45,465 nucleotides of DNA from an uncultured Ruminococcus sp. (GTDB lineage: Bacteria > Bacillota > Clostridia > Oscillospirales > Acutalibacteraceae), in NCBI GenBank assembly GCA_934476515.1, contig CAKSNZ010000014.1, positions 1-45,465 on the forward strand, written 5' to 3'. Below, piece after piece: positions 31,101 to 37,000 of the stretch. The notes beneath the pieces were generated by a model that searched no databases, had not been told where the DNA came from, and was given only the letters and a program-made list of their open reading frames with translations. Position 1 is the stretch's first letter, and the number at the start of each line of letters is the position of its first letter. Both the position numbers and the translations under genes were made by a program.

Positions 31101-33170
31101 CATTAAAATTCTACCGTTGTTGATATATGGTGTAAATCTTTCAACATAGTCATTATATGAAACTGCCGGTACATAGACAGTTTCTAGGTTGTTCATATAT
31201 TCAAAAGTATCAGCACATGGAGTTGTTGGTACTTTTTCACTATTAAATGTAATCTTCTTTACACCTGACATATTATAGAATGGATTATAGTAATAACCAT
31301 TTGATGTACCTAGTTGAGTTAAACCTTTACCCAGTTCAATTTCTGTTACAGCTGAACAATTTTCAAAAGCACAATTTTCTATTGTTTTTATATTATCAGG
31401 AATAGTTATTTTCTTTAAAGATGTACAATTAGCAAATGATTCATAGCCTATCACTTCTAAGTTTTTAGAAAATTCTATCTCATTAATATTTTTGCAACTA
31501 GAAAAAGCATAACTATTAAGTGTTTTTACACTGTCCGGAATAGTTAACTTACCACTTAATGAAGCACAATTATTAAATGCATTTGTACCTATTGATGTTA
31601 CATTTCCTAAATTAAGAGAAGATGCATTACTTACATTTTGGAAAGAATAATTACCGATAGTTGTGCCATTAGAATTACCCTTAATATCAATAGATGGAAT
31701 TTTGTTGTCCTCAGCAAAGGCATAATTACCGATAGAAGTAACTGATGATGGAATTACTAAGTCATTTGATAGTGATGTACACTTATAAAATGAATAGTCA
31801 CCTATTGTTTCTACTGAATTAGAGATTGTGATTTCTTTCAAAGAAGTACAACCATTAAAAGCAGAATTTGAAATTGTCTTTAAATCTTTATTTAATGTAA
31901 CATTCTTAAGGTTTGTACAACCCATAAATGCACAATCTGAAATCTTTTCAACATTACTGTTTAGTTCCACAGTTTTGATAGAAGTATTATTTCTAAATGC
32001 TGATGGACCAATTTCTGTTACATCACTTGGAATAACAACATTTGCATCATTACCTTGATATAACTTAAGTACACCATCTTCAATAATGAAATCTGTATCA
32101 TCGTTTAATAAAACAAACTTGGCATTATTAATGTAAGAAGAAAATCTTTCTAAATAATCACTATATGACTTAGCAGGAACATAAACTGTTTCAAGGTTAT
32201 TCATATATTGAAATAAATCTAAATATGGGGTATTAGGTACTTTTTCACTATTAAAAGTAATCTTCTTTACACTAGTCATATTATAAAATGGATTATAGTA
32301 ATAACCATTTGATGTACCTAGTTGGGTTAAACCTTTACCTAGTTCAATTTCTGTTACAGCTGAACAATTTTCAAAAGCACAATTTTCTATTGTTTTTACA
32401 TTATCAGGAATTATAATTTTCTTTAGTGATGTACAATTAGAAAATGATTCATAGTTGATTTTTTCAACTGAACTTGGGATGGTAACTTCAGGTGTAACAC
32501 TTGTAAAATTATAAAAAGCATAGTTACCTATTGAAGTAATACCATCAAATAATTTTATTGACTTAGCTGTTGATTTATAATTTTTCCAAGGTTGGTTATC
32601 AGAATTATAATTTTTAATTTCACCATCACCGTAAACATAAAGTGAGCTTGTGAGATTGTTGTATCTGTAACTTATGTTATCGTCTTGTCCGGACTCTGAC
32701 ACTTTATCTGAAGCAAATCTCTTCTTATAGTTCATATCATTTTCTGTTACAAACTTGTCAGCATCAGAATTTCGTTCCACAATATAAACACAATCATCAT
32801 TTGATGTTAAAGTGTTTGTGTCAATATTCTTTAGTGTAGCAGGTAGGCTGATATACTGAGCCTTTAGGCAATTTTTAAAAGCACCTTGACCTATGGTTGT
32901 AACACCATTAGGTATTTCAATACCTACAATACTGTTATCATTCTTGAATGTAGTAGATGAAATTTCTGTTACACTGTGTCCGTCAATTTCAGAAGGAATA
33001 TCCACAAACAAATCACTACCGTTATAGCCGGTAATTATTGCGTTATCCTCAGACAAAGCATAAGTAAATTCATCATTAATATTATCTTGATTTTCTGCAC
33101 CAAATACCGTCATAGGCATTGATGAGAAAACAACAAGAATGATAAGCATAATGGATAATACTTTTTTCAT
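19191..33170 (-). CDS. Giant secreted BspA-like leucine-rich-repeat surface protein
   Basis: A 4659-residue exported protein. I start at the ATG at 33170 (AAGGAGAG before it), giving a signal peptide that ends near VFGA-E. Approximate order: LRR_5 repeats in six super-repeats (30-2060); five FN3 domains alternating with four Ig-like domains (2070-2945); a PKD domain with DFGDGTYSD (2950-3035); a Cna-B/carboxypeptidase-regulatory-like domain (3040-3130); an unrecognised beta-rich region (3130-3490); an unrecognised helical region (3490-3980); a short region before an InlB/divergent-repeat domain with GWYVNGEKV (4160-4225); BIG2 and Ig-like domains (4230-4385); three Cys-motif modules (4388-4510); and two BIG2-like domains at the C-terminus. 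There is no LPxTG sorting motif or terminal helix, so attachment is non-covalent or it is released. It is likely to bind host or microbial polymers or cells; the ligand is unknown. Unlike most window genes, it is a single 14-kb monocistronic unit. Confidence 0.93.
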   Translation of the reverse strand: MKKVLSIMLIILVVFSSMPMTVFGAENQDNINDEFTYALSEDNAIITGYNGSDLFVDIPSEIDGHSVTEISSTTFKNDNSIVGIEIPNGVTTIGQGAFKNCLKAQYISLPATLKNIDTNTLTSNDDCVYIVERNSDADKFVTENDMNYKKRFASDKVSESGQDDNISYRYNNLTSSLYVYGDGEIKNYNSDNQPWKNYKSTAKSIKLFDGITSIGNYAFYNFTSVTPEVTIPSSVEKINYESFSNCTSLKKIIIPDNVKTIENCAFENCSAVTEIELGKGLTQLGTSNGYYYNPFYNMTSVKKITFNSEKVPNTPYLDLFQYMNNLETVYVPAKSYSDYLERFSSYINNAKFVLLNDDTDFIIEDGVLKLYQGNDANVVIPSDVTEIGPSAFRNNTSIKTVELNSNVEKISDCAFMGCTNLKNVTLNKDLKTISNSAFNGCTSLKEITISNSVETIGDYSFYKCTSLSNDLVIPSSVTSIGNYAFAEDNKIPSIDIKGNSNGTTIGNYSFQNVSNASSLNLGNVTSIGTNAFNNCASLSGKLTIPDSVKTLNSYAFSSCKNINEIEFSKNLEVIGYESFANCTSLKKITIPDNIKTIENCAFENCSAVTEIELGKGLTQLGTSNGYYYNPFYNMSGVKKITFNSEKVPTTPCADTFEYMNNLETVYVPAVSYNDYVERFTPYINNGRILMSSNDEFVVSDGVLLQYTGEATDVTIPGTVEEISQSAFKNNKKITSITIGENVSKIGKSVFSGCTALKSVKLTDKITTIDNYAFNGCTALTEITIPNSVETIGNYAFYKCTSLSNELVIPSSVKTIGDYAFTEDNKITSVTIKGNEEGTTIGNYSFQNATGIKTLDLGNVTSIGTNAFNNCTSLSGKLTIPDSVKTLNSYAFSSCKNINEIEFSKNLEVIGHESFANCTSLKKLTIPDNIKTIENCAFENCSAVTEIELGKGLTQLGTSNGYYYNPFYNMTSVKKITFNTEKVPNTPYLDLFQFMNNLETVYVPVDGYSDYVAKYAPYINNANFVLVNNKDEFVVKDNVLLSYQGDNPEVTIPNGITEIGPSAFQNNKVVTKVTFSKDVEKVSSRAFLGCKNLTDVVLNDNLTYLGLNAFSDCTSLKSINLTDKITTIGDYAFSCCTALTEITIPISVETIGNYAFYKCDSLTDDLLIPSSVKTIGDNAFAEDNKITSVTIKGNEDGTTIGNYSFQNAIGIKTLDLGNVTSIGAYAFNNCTSLTGKLTIPDSVTTIKNNAFSYCKSITEIEFSKSLDTINYETFSNCTSLKKITIPDNIKIIENCAFENCSAVTEIELGKGLTQLGTSNGYYYNPFYNMTSVKKITFNSEKVPTTPYADLFQYMNNLETVYVPVDGYSDYVTRFSPYINNARIVMISDSDFVIKDGVLLQYSGNDTDVVIPDNVTEIGDSAFKNNTNIKKVTFSQNIKKINQSAFYSCTNLDTVIFNNLISSIGNSAFYGCTKLSGVLKISENTRSVGNYAFANCSSLTSVEIASNNEEIKIGDYSFQNDTSIKSISLGNVTSIGKYAFDNCKGINTKVQFNDTLKTIGEYAFRNCSNIIDSLVIPTSVITVATGAFQNCSSITNVEIPDSLTRISEYTFDGCKSLESIEVPDSVTIIDNHAFNNCSSVETVTLGKNVQTIGSSNYYYYNPFNGMNSVKEFTFKGDTLPSASFNDIFYSMNRLQTVYVTLKAYKSFGYTYSAYINNARYKVLGYKDDFIVNEKNELLLYQGNDTVVTIPENVETIEISAFQNNSTIEKVIFNENLKSISSYAFENCINLTSYEVNKNLETIGSRAFYGCTSLESVNLNNSLTTIGSSAFANCTDISGDLRVPSSVISIGSSAFDGDSSIVTLKIEGNKNGISIGSYAFRNAKALTSLDLGSVETIGTYAFQNCTSLTGELIIPDSVTSMGEGSFQNCSSITSLTLSEKLTAISRYAFENCSSIKGEIRIPDLVTDIYDNAFRNCKNVESVVLGTNIRNIGTSNYYYYNPFNEMASVKEFMFTGTKVPNCPFEDLFYSMNSLETIFVPVETKDNFVDKFDKYKNNAVFSTDTMKCGVRNLTASNVYSKTVKLTWSKHQNDTVTSYIITRDGEQIATPKNNQFIDYDLTPNKTYEYTVYGVNDAGDKTRGTKLSVTPHSMDVLDITTPHSQNTVSVQDGSITVSAKNENNGIDLDGNAVLGKLYYFNKDNNKIFIGKSNAVISDKIYFNFDLDVEDIPNGEYKVLFTYTDIDNVTVEKEGTIRVDKSVPEKIQNVVALGDYNDIKISWSKSSEVDSKIYKIYRKSEVDTDFSLLTTIKGRDILSYTDTNVKKNRLYTYYVITENSFGIVSEKSNETIAMRGIDEEPPVITSITPSSYSYIGNVQKITVEATDNLMLGSAKLYYSTDEENWTLIDTVKNSPFTFAFNTKELTDKEISVKAVVYDLQGNESEPKIVKYKIDNQGPDKVTDFAISKVLSTKVTLKWDQPKAEDLASYVLEEKLENGNFKVVKDKITDNGCVIENLTPNTKHIYRVAGVDKIGNIGGYSDTLEVTTTDDTTAPVVTSLSPSAGRRNSVINFSATAGDDYGIKSIEIQISTDLKTWKSLSNKEFTTVSKTATYSFNVNVDEFNDGSIYVRAVATDFAGNVSDTSSNAPFVEYMIDKTAPSSPTNLVATSTDNAIYLTWLQGSEEDLSTYSVYRSTEKDSGFILLSSGLKQINYYDTTAKSGTVYYYKIAVTDTVGNVSEFSQTVSAKLAEDIISPEVISISPDSNSSISKQFHTVSALVKDNYLLDTVTFEYKIEGEDNYKTFSTVKNINADYKTVSADIPLSGITNSKKVYVRVYCTDTSGLKSEYSKVYTYTYDDLAPSINNLKAEIKKNTVTLNWSDNKDSDLSGFKIYRIDEKGRETYLGSRQVSSNHSYEFYDTISSKSDSKYTYKVETYDDSGNYSSTLSNTVEYKTVGDKENNEKPVARINGNEVMEKGVEEYFDGYSSTDDDSIVSYHWDFGDGTYSDDIQPIKSYRLAGTYEVKLTVTDSFGEQSTATFTVTVKERTAIGTVKVKVVDEKGKIIPQAPVYFNLGEDNQKVIYTDSNGYSSYNLAGGDTLVGCYKSGYLPVRKNVTALTNATREITLTMIKEELVTGTFEVTRMTFNEIVDAGIDVYDPANQNVYSVEVTVRYGEKEIPIKYIRNDNKIIKYTVSNSGGSKPDENKPNGNGNSTISGISFIPNKENKEFIAILQFDATAKTLKEFFDVKLHIVNNATKNFVLTNNEVNLNVPDELHLMDNVSGEWCNSKNVKFDKLVGQETKTLSWIVRGDKVGSYDLSADYSGVLSEFEETVKTSFKTDEPIDVYGMTNIMFNVEVCKEIRNNAFYFNIGLKNVGNIDAICPSLDFNNIVKNITSTALGLDPSDENYSPDFSVDARLMNVRTVSADNQSKYVDYKYSKDGSVSTNINTLAPNESIYFDYIAYNAINYDDIAQFKSASYKVLDGIGGGVTVTPIDFNYYSFANSKEKANDLTSKEDNSRKSSADYLLNGNNFLYVKNSDMANSLGEGVYNSLKLALTLDFETLTKDDKKKLIDELLVKMITDDNSEQNINGLVSDQYVSAVKNALSVIKSSCDSFDFGDNTTKKKVTAIISNALDSTNTINELAGNLENSTDEDSIINTFYGKLGLSAVGGISVTTFKKLVGDNLGYSENSALFKGITGVSEYGGMAVELLVENPINAYNDAVTSRYLYTQLKAQASVEQATLLLNTLISYYSDEERFRDFMKDSQLNSLMYKSANTNYKKLIADEAKKLKSQLLNDSYNFRLELAKNFASATANSVANIALDEAISKSLGKLAIWYEALSATFQVVDLAFGIGDMYEAADSFAVANYISMAVESGYNTISNSYKNKNGNLLSTGLFKDIVSDDSSLNDDSLAEYTLYEMKSLCQIRLLGEQLFYKYINSDNSNIIHTDKEFDAKIVKEVNDYFGINAKDIEEVFDYVYEKILSSRDSIFDIERKESITQPSAPTVTIDYNNLRTVEKFDDKYEYCTEDGVWHTCDGYINVYPKTVRTILRVRLKSGSNNMSGKITTVNVYAKKSVSKNVSVKYSDGKYYLTNLNENYSYQVATVSSLTAKADWSKAVTINNKVDATVTGLSNSDYLSIRILENKDLEVMTSEPTVLKVNKKLPLTIVTEGDGNVTQTSSDGYYFVGEDVALTAEKSADSIFAGWYVNGEKVSSDPTYILEMTEFAEITAKFTGKSEVKATSINVTSPYTENKDTFYVGEKTKLIANFTPNNTSNKSVKWTSSNNSVATVNNNGVVSFIKSGKTVITATTSNNISATYTINVVENKVEKLVITTDFSVKQYFEGETFCNDGLKLVAVYTDGSSSYVDDYTVTGFDNTKAGEQTLTIASNGKTVTTTVTVLHNGTWKVLKEATCKETGKMEYVCSICNKVVSEKTIEKIAHTVVIDKEVKPTCEKNGLTEGKHCLVCGEVITPQKTVPKLGHTVVKDKAVKPTYTHTGLTEGSHCSTCGKVIVAQKVVPKLKKTTITLKKAKQSVYVKAKTTVKATIKNPVGKTTYKCSNTKIAKVNSKGVITTYKLGTVKITVTNNKVSKTMTLVVKKPKLNKTSLTLKKNKSYTLKVMGKVGIAKFTSSNTKIVTVNKYGKILAKKKGNAVIIVKTNGETLKCKVKVN
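27180..32320 (-). repeat. Six-copy ~1-kb super-repeat inside the giant LRR gene
   Basis: A marker block encoding YYYNPF recurs at about 32292, 31284, 30278, 29201, 28193 and 27180, giving periods of 1008, 1006, 1077, 1008 and 1013 bp. Each period carries about fourteen 23-residue LRR_5 units plus a non-LRR insert (NLETVYVP ... YINNA ... DGVLLQYxG). The first four copies are nearly identical at DNA level around the marker (for example 32225-32400 against 30205-30380), while the last two are diverged (GSSNYYYYNPFN). Confidence 0.9.
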
Positions 33171-33470
33171 GTTCTCTCTCCTTTTATAACTATAGAATGT
33201 AGTTATAAATATTTTCATATTATAATAATTACCAATAAATTATATCGTTATTTTGTTAATAAAATATGAACAAATTAGAATATTTGTGAACTTTGTTAAT
33301 AATTCTACTATTTGCACATCTTTTTATAAATATATACTTTACAATTATATCTTTCTGTCAAATTATTAACATAAGAATAAAGAATTGAATTAAAGATATA
33401 TATATTTATTTGTTTTTATACTGTCTTTCTTATTATTTATCAATATGTTATAATTAATTTGGTGATAAAT
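33171..33470. other. Divergent intergenic region, giant LRR gene / LysR gene
   Basis: No gene is visible in these 300 very AT-rich bases. On the minus strand TTGACA lies at 33356-33361 with -10 candidates AGTATA or TATATA 17 to 19 bases on, which would give the giant gene a leader of about 140 bases. TATAAT at 33449-33454 is a -10 candidate for the LysR gene. An 11-base direct repeat, TTTGTTAATAA, occurs at 33252-33262 and 33292-33302. Between the copies lies the inverted repeat ACAAAT-N6-ATTTGT (33270-33287). Confidence 0.5.
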
Positions 33471-34352
33471 ATGGAACTGAGAGTTTTGAATTATTTTTTA
33501 GTTATTGCTAATGAAAAGAATTTTACTAAGGCAAGTCAGCTACTACATATAACTCAGCCTACCCTATCAAGACAAATTGCTCAACTTGAAAAGGAACTTG
33601 GCACAAAGTTATTTATTAGAAACAATCACAACATTTCTTTAACCGAGGATGGATTAATTCTTAAAAGGAGAGCACAGGAAATTTTGTCTTTAGCCGATAA
33701 GACAGTTAAAGAACTTTCTTACAATGAAAAAGAACTTGAGGGTGTAATAAATATTGGTTGTGGGGAATTTTTATCTTCTAAAATTTTAGGTGATATTATA
33801 GCTGAATTTAGGAAGAAATATCCACTTGTACAATTTGATTTACACAGTGGTAACGGATACAGTGTTTTTGACAGAATTGAAAGTGGACTTCTTGACATTG
33901 GTCTTGTACAAACTCCTATTGATATTGACAAATATAACTATGTTGCTATGCCTATTAAAGAACTTTGGGGTATTTACACTTGTGAAGAATGTGAGTTAGC
34001 TAACAAAGAATTTGTTGAACCTAAGAACTTAAAAAGTGTTCCAATGATAGTTTCTATGAACAAGTTTATGGAACAAAAGGTTAACAGTTGGCTAGGTAAA
34101 AACAATGGTAATATGATTGTTGGTAAAGGCAACCTAATGTATAATCAAGCTGTGATGGGCAAAAGTACAGAAAGTTGTGTTGTGGGAATTAAACTTAACT
34201 GTAAATATGATGGGTTAAAATTTGTTCCATTCAGTCCTAAAATTGAAAGTGAAACTGTACTAATTTGGAAGAAAGACTGTATATATTCTACTGCTACATC
34301 AACATTTATTGAGTTTATAGAGCAATACCTAGAAGGCATAACTGGCGATTAA
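33471..34352 (+). CDS. LysR family transcriptional regulator
   Basis: A 293-residue regulator with the standard N-terminal winged helix-turn-helix (FTKASQLLHITQPTLSRQI, residues about 18-36) and a C-terminal periplasmic-binding-like effector domain. I start at the ATG at 33471, preceded by GGTGAT; a TTG twelve bases earlier is in frame but lacks a site. It lies 90 bases upstream of, and in the same direction as, the cupin/flavodoxin/CMD genes, which it probably controls. It could in principle be the protein that binds the MET-box at metE, since LysR proteins do so elsewhere, but position argues for the local operon. The effector is unknown. Confidence 0.93.
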   Translation: MELRVLNYFLVIANEKNFTKASQLLHITQPTLSRQIAQLEKELGTKLFIRNNHNISLTEDGLILKRRAQEILSLADKTVKELSYNEKELEGVINIGCGEFLSSKILGDIIAEFRKKYPLVQFDLHSGNGYSVFDRIESGLLDIGLVQTPIDIDKYNYVAMPIKELWGIYTCEECELANKEFVEPKNLKSVPMIVSMNKFMEQKVNSWLGKNNGNMIVGKGNLMYNQAVMGKSTESCVVGIKLNCKYDGLKFVPFSPKIESETVLIWKKDCIYSTATSTFIEFIEQYLEGITGD

Positions 34353-34442
34353 TTTTAAGTATTAGACATTGTATTATTAAGGATATATAATGTAAATAAG
34401 GAATATGATATAAGTTATTTATTAGTAAAGGAGGAAAAGTAA

Positions 34443-34886
34443 ATGAAGTATTTAGATAAGGAAGAATTTGACAAAGCCAATAAATTTGGCACAGGTAATA
34501 CTAACGATGCTTTTGCAAAGTATTTTGTTGGTAATTCATTTTTAAATCCATTAACTAATCCTAAGGATACAGCAGTATTCCTAGCTAATGTAACATTTGA
34601 ACCGGGTTGCAGGAACAACTGGCATATTCATCACGCAAAAAGTGGTGGTGGACAACTACTAATCTGTACTGCAGGTGAAGGTTGGTATCAAGAAGAAGGC
34701 AAAGCTGCAGTTGAACTAAAGGAAGGTTCTGTTATTACAATTCCGCCTGAAGTTAAACATTGGCATGGTGCAAAGAAAGACAGCTGGTTCTCTCATATTG
34801 CAGTAGAAGTTCCCGGTGAAGAAACTTCTAACCAGTGGTGTGAAGAAGTTAGTGATGAAGAATACAACAAATTGGAGGAAAAATAA
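34443..34886 (+). CDS. Cupin domain protein
   Basis: A 147-residue single-domain cupin. The metal-binding motif 1 is visible as WHIHHAKSGGGQLLICTAGEG, in pieces HIHH and GEG near residues 60-78, and motif 2 as PPEVKHWHGA near 100-109. His residues in both halves fit a bound divalent metal. AAAGGAGG precedes the ATG. The flavodoxin gene starts at the base after its stop codon. This type of small cupin commonly travels with carboxymuconolactone decarboxylase-like proteins, as here; a role in redox or aromatic/aldehyde detoxification is inference. Confidence 0.9.
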   Translation: MKYLDKEEFDKANKFGTGNTNDAFAKYFVGNSFLNPLTNPKDTAVFLANVTFEPGCRNNWHIHHAKSGGGQLLICTAGEGWYQEEGKAAVELKEGSVITIPPEVKHWHGAKKDSWFSHIAVEVPGEETSNQWCEEVSDEEYNKLEEK

Positions 34887-35360
34887 ATGAGTAAAAAATT
34901 AGTTGCTTATTTTTCAGCAAGTGGTGTTACAAAAAGCGTTGCAGAAAGACTTGCTAATATTGCAAATGCTGATTTATTTGAAATTGAACCTACTGAAAAA
35001 TATACAAGTAAAGACCTTGACTGGATGGATAAGAAAAGTAGAACTACTTATGAAAAGGACCATCCTGACTTTAGACCTGAAATTAAATTTACAGTTGAAA
35101 ATATGGAACAGTATGATGAAGTTTTTGTTGGATTTCCTATTTGGTGGTATGTTGCTCCTAACATTATTGATACTTTCCTAGAAAGTTATGACTTCTCAAA
35201 CAAGAAAGTAATTCCATTTGCTACTTCCGGTAGTAGTGGTCTTGGCAGAACTGTTGATGTACTAAAGCCTCTATGTGACAGTAGTACAAAGTGGGATAAG
35301 GGCAGAATGATGAACAATATTTCTGATGATGAAATCAAAAATTGGGTAGAAAGTTTATAA
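34887..35360 (+). CDS. Flavodoxin
   Basis: A 157-residue flavodoxin fold protein that carries FMN. The phosphate-binding loop is FSASGVTKSVA (residues 9-19), a variant of the TGNT/SxTGxT loop. Aromatic flavin-side motifs are FVGFPIWWYVAP (about 80-91) and TSGSSGLGR. The ATG follows directly on the cupin stop codon, with GGAGG inside the cupin's last codons, so translation is coupled. It probably supplies electrons to, or acts as an FMN-linked reductase with, its operon neighbours. Confidence 0.93.
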   Translation: MSKKLVAYFSASGVTKSVAERLANIANADLFEIEPTEKYTSKDLDWMDKKSRTTYEKDHPDFRPEIKFTVENMEQYDEVFVGFPIWWYVAPNIIDTFLESYDFSNKKVIPFATSGSSGLGRTVDVLKPLCDSSTKWDKGRMMNNISDDEIKNWVESL

Positions 35361-35369
35361 GGTGATAAT

Positions 35370-36050
35370 ATGAACTTGAAAGTTACTGACCCTGAATATA
35401 TTGAAAGATTCAATCATTTTGCTTTTGATGAAGTTGTAAATGCTGATGAAAGTCTAGACACTAAGACTAGATATATGGCAATTCTTGCAACACTAATTGG
35501 TTGTCAAGGTACTGATGCTTACAGAGAAATGCTGGGTAAAGCACTTGATGACAAAGTTAGTCCTGTTGTAATTAAGGAAGTTGTATATCAAGCTACCGAT
35601 TATCTTGGTTATGGCAGAACTCTTAATTTCCTAAACATTACTAATGAAGTATTTAATGAAAGAAATATTGAAATGCCACTTGAAAGTCAGTGTACAACTA
35701 CACTTGAAGACAGACTTGAAAAAGGTATTGAGGCTCAAGCTACTATCTTTGGTGAACATATGAAAGAGGCTTGGAAAGCAGGTACTATTAACAAGTGGTT
35801 AGCTGATAACTGCTTTGGTGACTACTACACAAGAAAAGGACTTGCTCTAGCTGAAAGAGAAATGATTACTTTCTGTTTCTTATCTGCTCAAGGTGGTTGT
35901 GAACCTCAGCTTATTGCCCATTCAAAGGGTAATATGAATATGGGCAATGACAAAGAATTTTTAATTAAAGTTGTTTTACAATGTGTTCCATACATTGGTT
36001 ACCCAAGAAGTCTAAATGCAATTAACTGCATTAATAAGGCTTGTGAATAA
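35370..36050 (+). CDS. Carboxymuconolactone decarboxylase family protein (two CMD domains)
   Basis: A 226-residue helical protein with two tandem CMD/AhpD-like domains (about 20-105 and 130-225). The first has MAILATLIGCQGTDAYREML, the second EMITFCFLSAQGGCEPQL. The CxxC pair of true AhpD peroxidase partners is missing; only single cysteines are present in each copy, so an AhpD disulfide reductase role is doubtful. AAGGTGAT precedes the ATG, nine bases after the flavodoxin stop. It is the last gene of the LysR-linked operon and is followed by a terminator. Substrate and reaction are unknown. Confidence 0.9.
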   Translation: MNLKVTDPEYIERFNHFAFDEVVNADESLDTKTRYMAILATLIGCQGTDAYREMLGKALDDKVSPVVIKEVVYQATDYLGYGRTLNFLNITNEVFNERNIEMPLESQCTTTLEDRLEKGIEAQATIFGEHMKEAWKAGTINKWLADNCFGDYYTRKGLALAEREMITFCFLSAQGGCEPQLIAHSKGNMNMGNDKEFLIKVVLQCVPYIGYPRSLNAINCINKACE

Positions 36051-36067
36051 ATTTAATTATAAAAATT

Positions 36068-36107
36068 GACCTACACATTAGCGTAATGCTTTTGTGTAGG
36101 TCTTTTT
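36068..36107 (+). terminator. Terminator of the cupin-flavodoxin-CMD operon
   Basis: A perfect 9-bp stem (GACCTACAC with GTGTAGGTC), with a 17-base loop that can fold further, is followed by TTTTT. Confidence 0.88.
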
Positions 36108-36281
36108 ATATTTACTAATAACTATACCAGGTCAAATTTTATATTAATAACAACTTTTTTCTCATATTAATATACAACACCTAAAATGCAATTACTATAG
36201 ACAAATATTACATATGCTTTGCTAATTATTACATTCTTTTATAAATTTCTACAATAACTTTAAAAGTTCATAATTTTAAGT

Positions 36282-36287
36282 TATAAT
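36282..36287 (+). promoter_or_regulatory. -10 box of the LytTR two-component operon
   Basis: TATAAT lies 22 bases before the start codon. The base run 17 positions upstream (TTTAAA at 36259-36264) is a weak -35, so activation may be needed. The 255-base gap 36051-36305 otherwise holds only the preceding terminator and AT-rich DNA; I found no small peptide gene with a ribosome site in it. Confidence 0.5.
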
Positions 36288-36308
36288 ACTGTATATGGGG
36301 GTATAATG

Positions 36309-36998
36309 ATGAAAATTTTGATATGTGATGATAATAAAGTCATATGTAATGATATATCAAAGTATATTGAAAGCAACTTTGATTACAATGTATCGGTTGC
36401 AAATGACAAGAACAGTATTTATCATTACTTAAATGAAGATAAATTAGACTTATTAATTATTGATATTGTACTTGGTAAAATTAACGGAATAGATATTGCT
36501 AAGGAATTTACAAAGCAATTTCCAAATTTAAACATTATTTTTATTACGGGATACGGGGACACATACTACAAGGATATTTATAAAGATATTAATCCTTGTG
36601 GATTTCTTGAAAAACCTATACAGTATAATATTCTTAATTTTTTCATTAAACAAATTGAGTATCACTTTAATGCCAGAAACTCAAAGCTAAAAATTAAGTA
36701 CAATTACAATAGCTATATAATTCCTTACCAGGATATTATATACATACAAAGTGATAAGAGGTTAAGTGTTATACACACTACTGCTGAAAAATTCAAGACT
36801 TATAAAAAGTTATCGGATATGTTGGAGGAATTACCTGATACTTTTATCAGATGTCATCAAAGTTTCATAGTTAATAGGGATTATGTTAGAAATGTAGAAG
36901 GTAATCAGTTTTTGCTAAGTTCAGGAAATGTAATTCCTATCAGTAAAAAATATTCTAAGAATGTAAAAGACTTATTTCTGCTAAACTATGGAGGTTAA
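36309..36998 (+). CDS. LytTR family response regulator
   Basis: A 229-residue AgrA-like regulator. The receiver domain (about 1-118) has the acidic pair in CDDNK, phospho-acceptor Asp52 in LLIIDIVLG, and Lys near 103 in LEKPIQ. The LytTR DNA-binding domain (about 130-229) includes DIIYIQSDKRLSVIH, FIRCHQSFIVN and the C-terminal ISKKYSKNVK. Two adjacent ATGs are possible. I prefer the second because GGGGG lies seven bases before it. The kinase gene follows two bases after the stop, and its GGAGG is formed by the last codons here. LytTR regulators often control secreted or surface proteins, which fits the neighbouring genes. Confidence 0.94.
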   Translation: MKILICDDNKVICNDISKYIESNFDYNVSVANDKNSIYHYLNEDKLDLLIIDIVLGKINGIDIAKEFTKQFPNLNIIFITGYGDTYYKDIYKDINPCGFLEKPIQYNILNFFIKQIEYHFNARNSKLKIKYNYNSYIIPYQDIIYIQSDKRLSVIHTTAEKFKTYKKLSDMLEELPDTFIRCHQSFIVNRDYVRNVEGNQFLLSSGNVIPISKKYSKNVKDLFLLNYGG

Positions 36999-37000
36999 TA

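Noticed and set aside
31828..32058. Short tandem repeats of the LRR region read as a CRISPR-like array.
   Set aside because: The units lie in one open frame, are about 69 bp with degenerate sequence, and translate as LRR_5 repeats. No spacer structure or cas gene is present.
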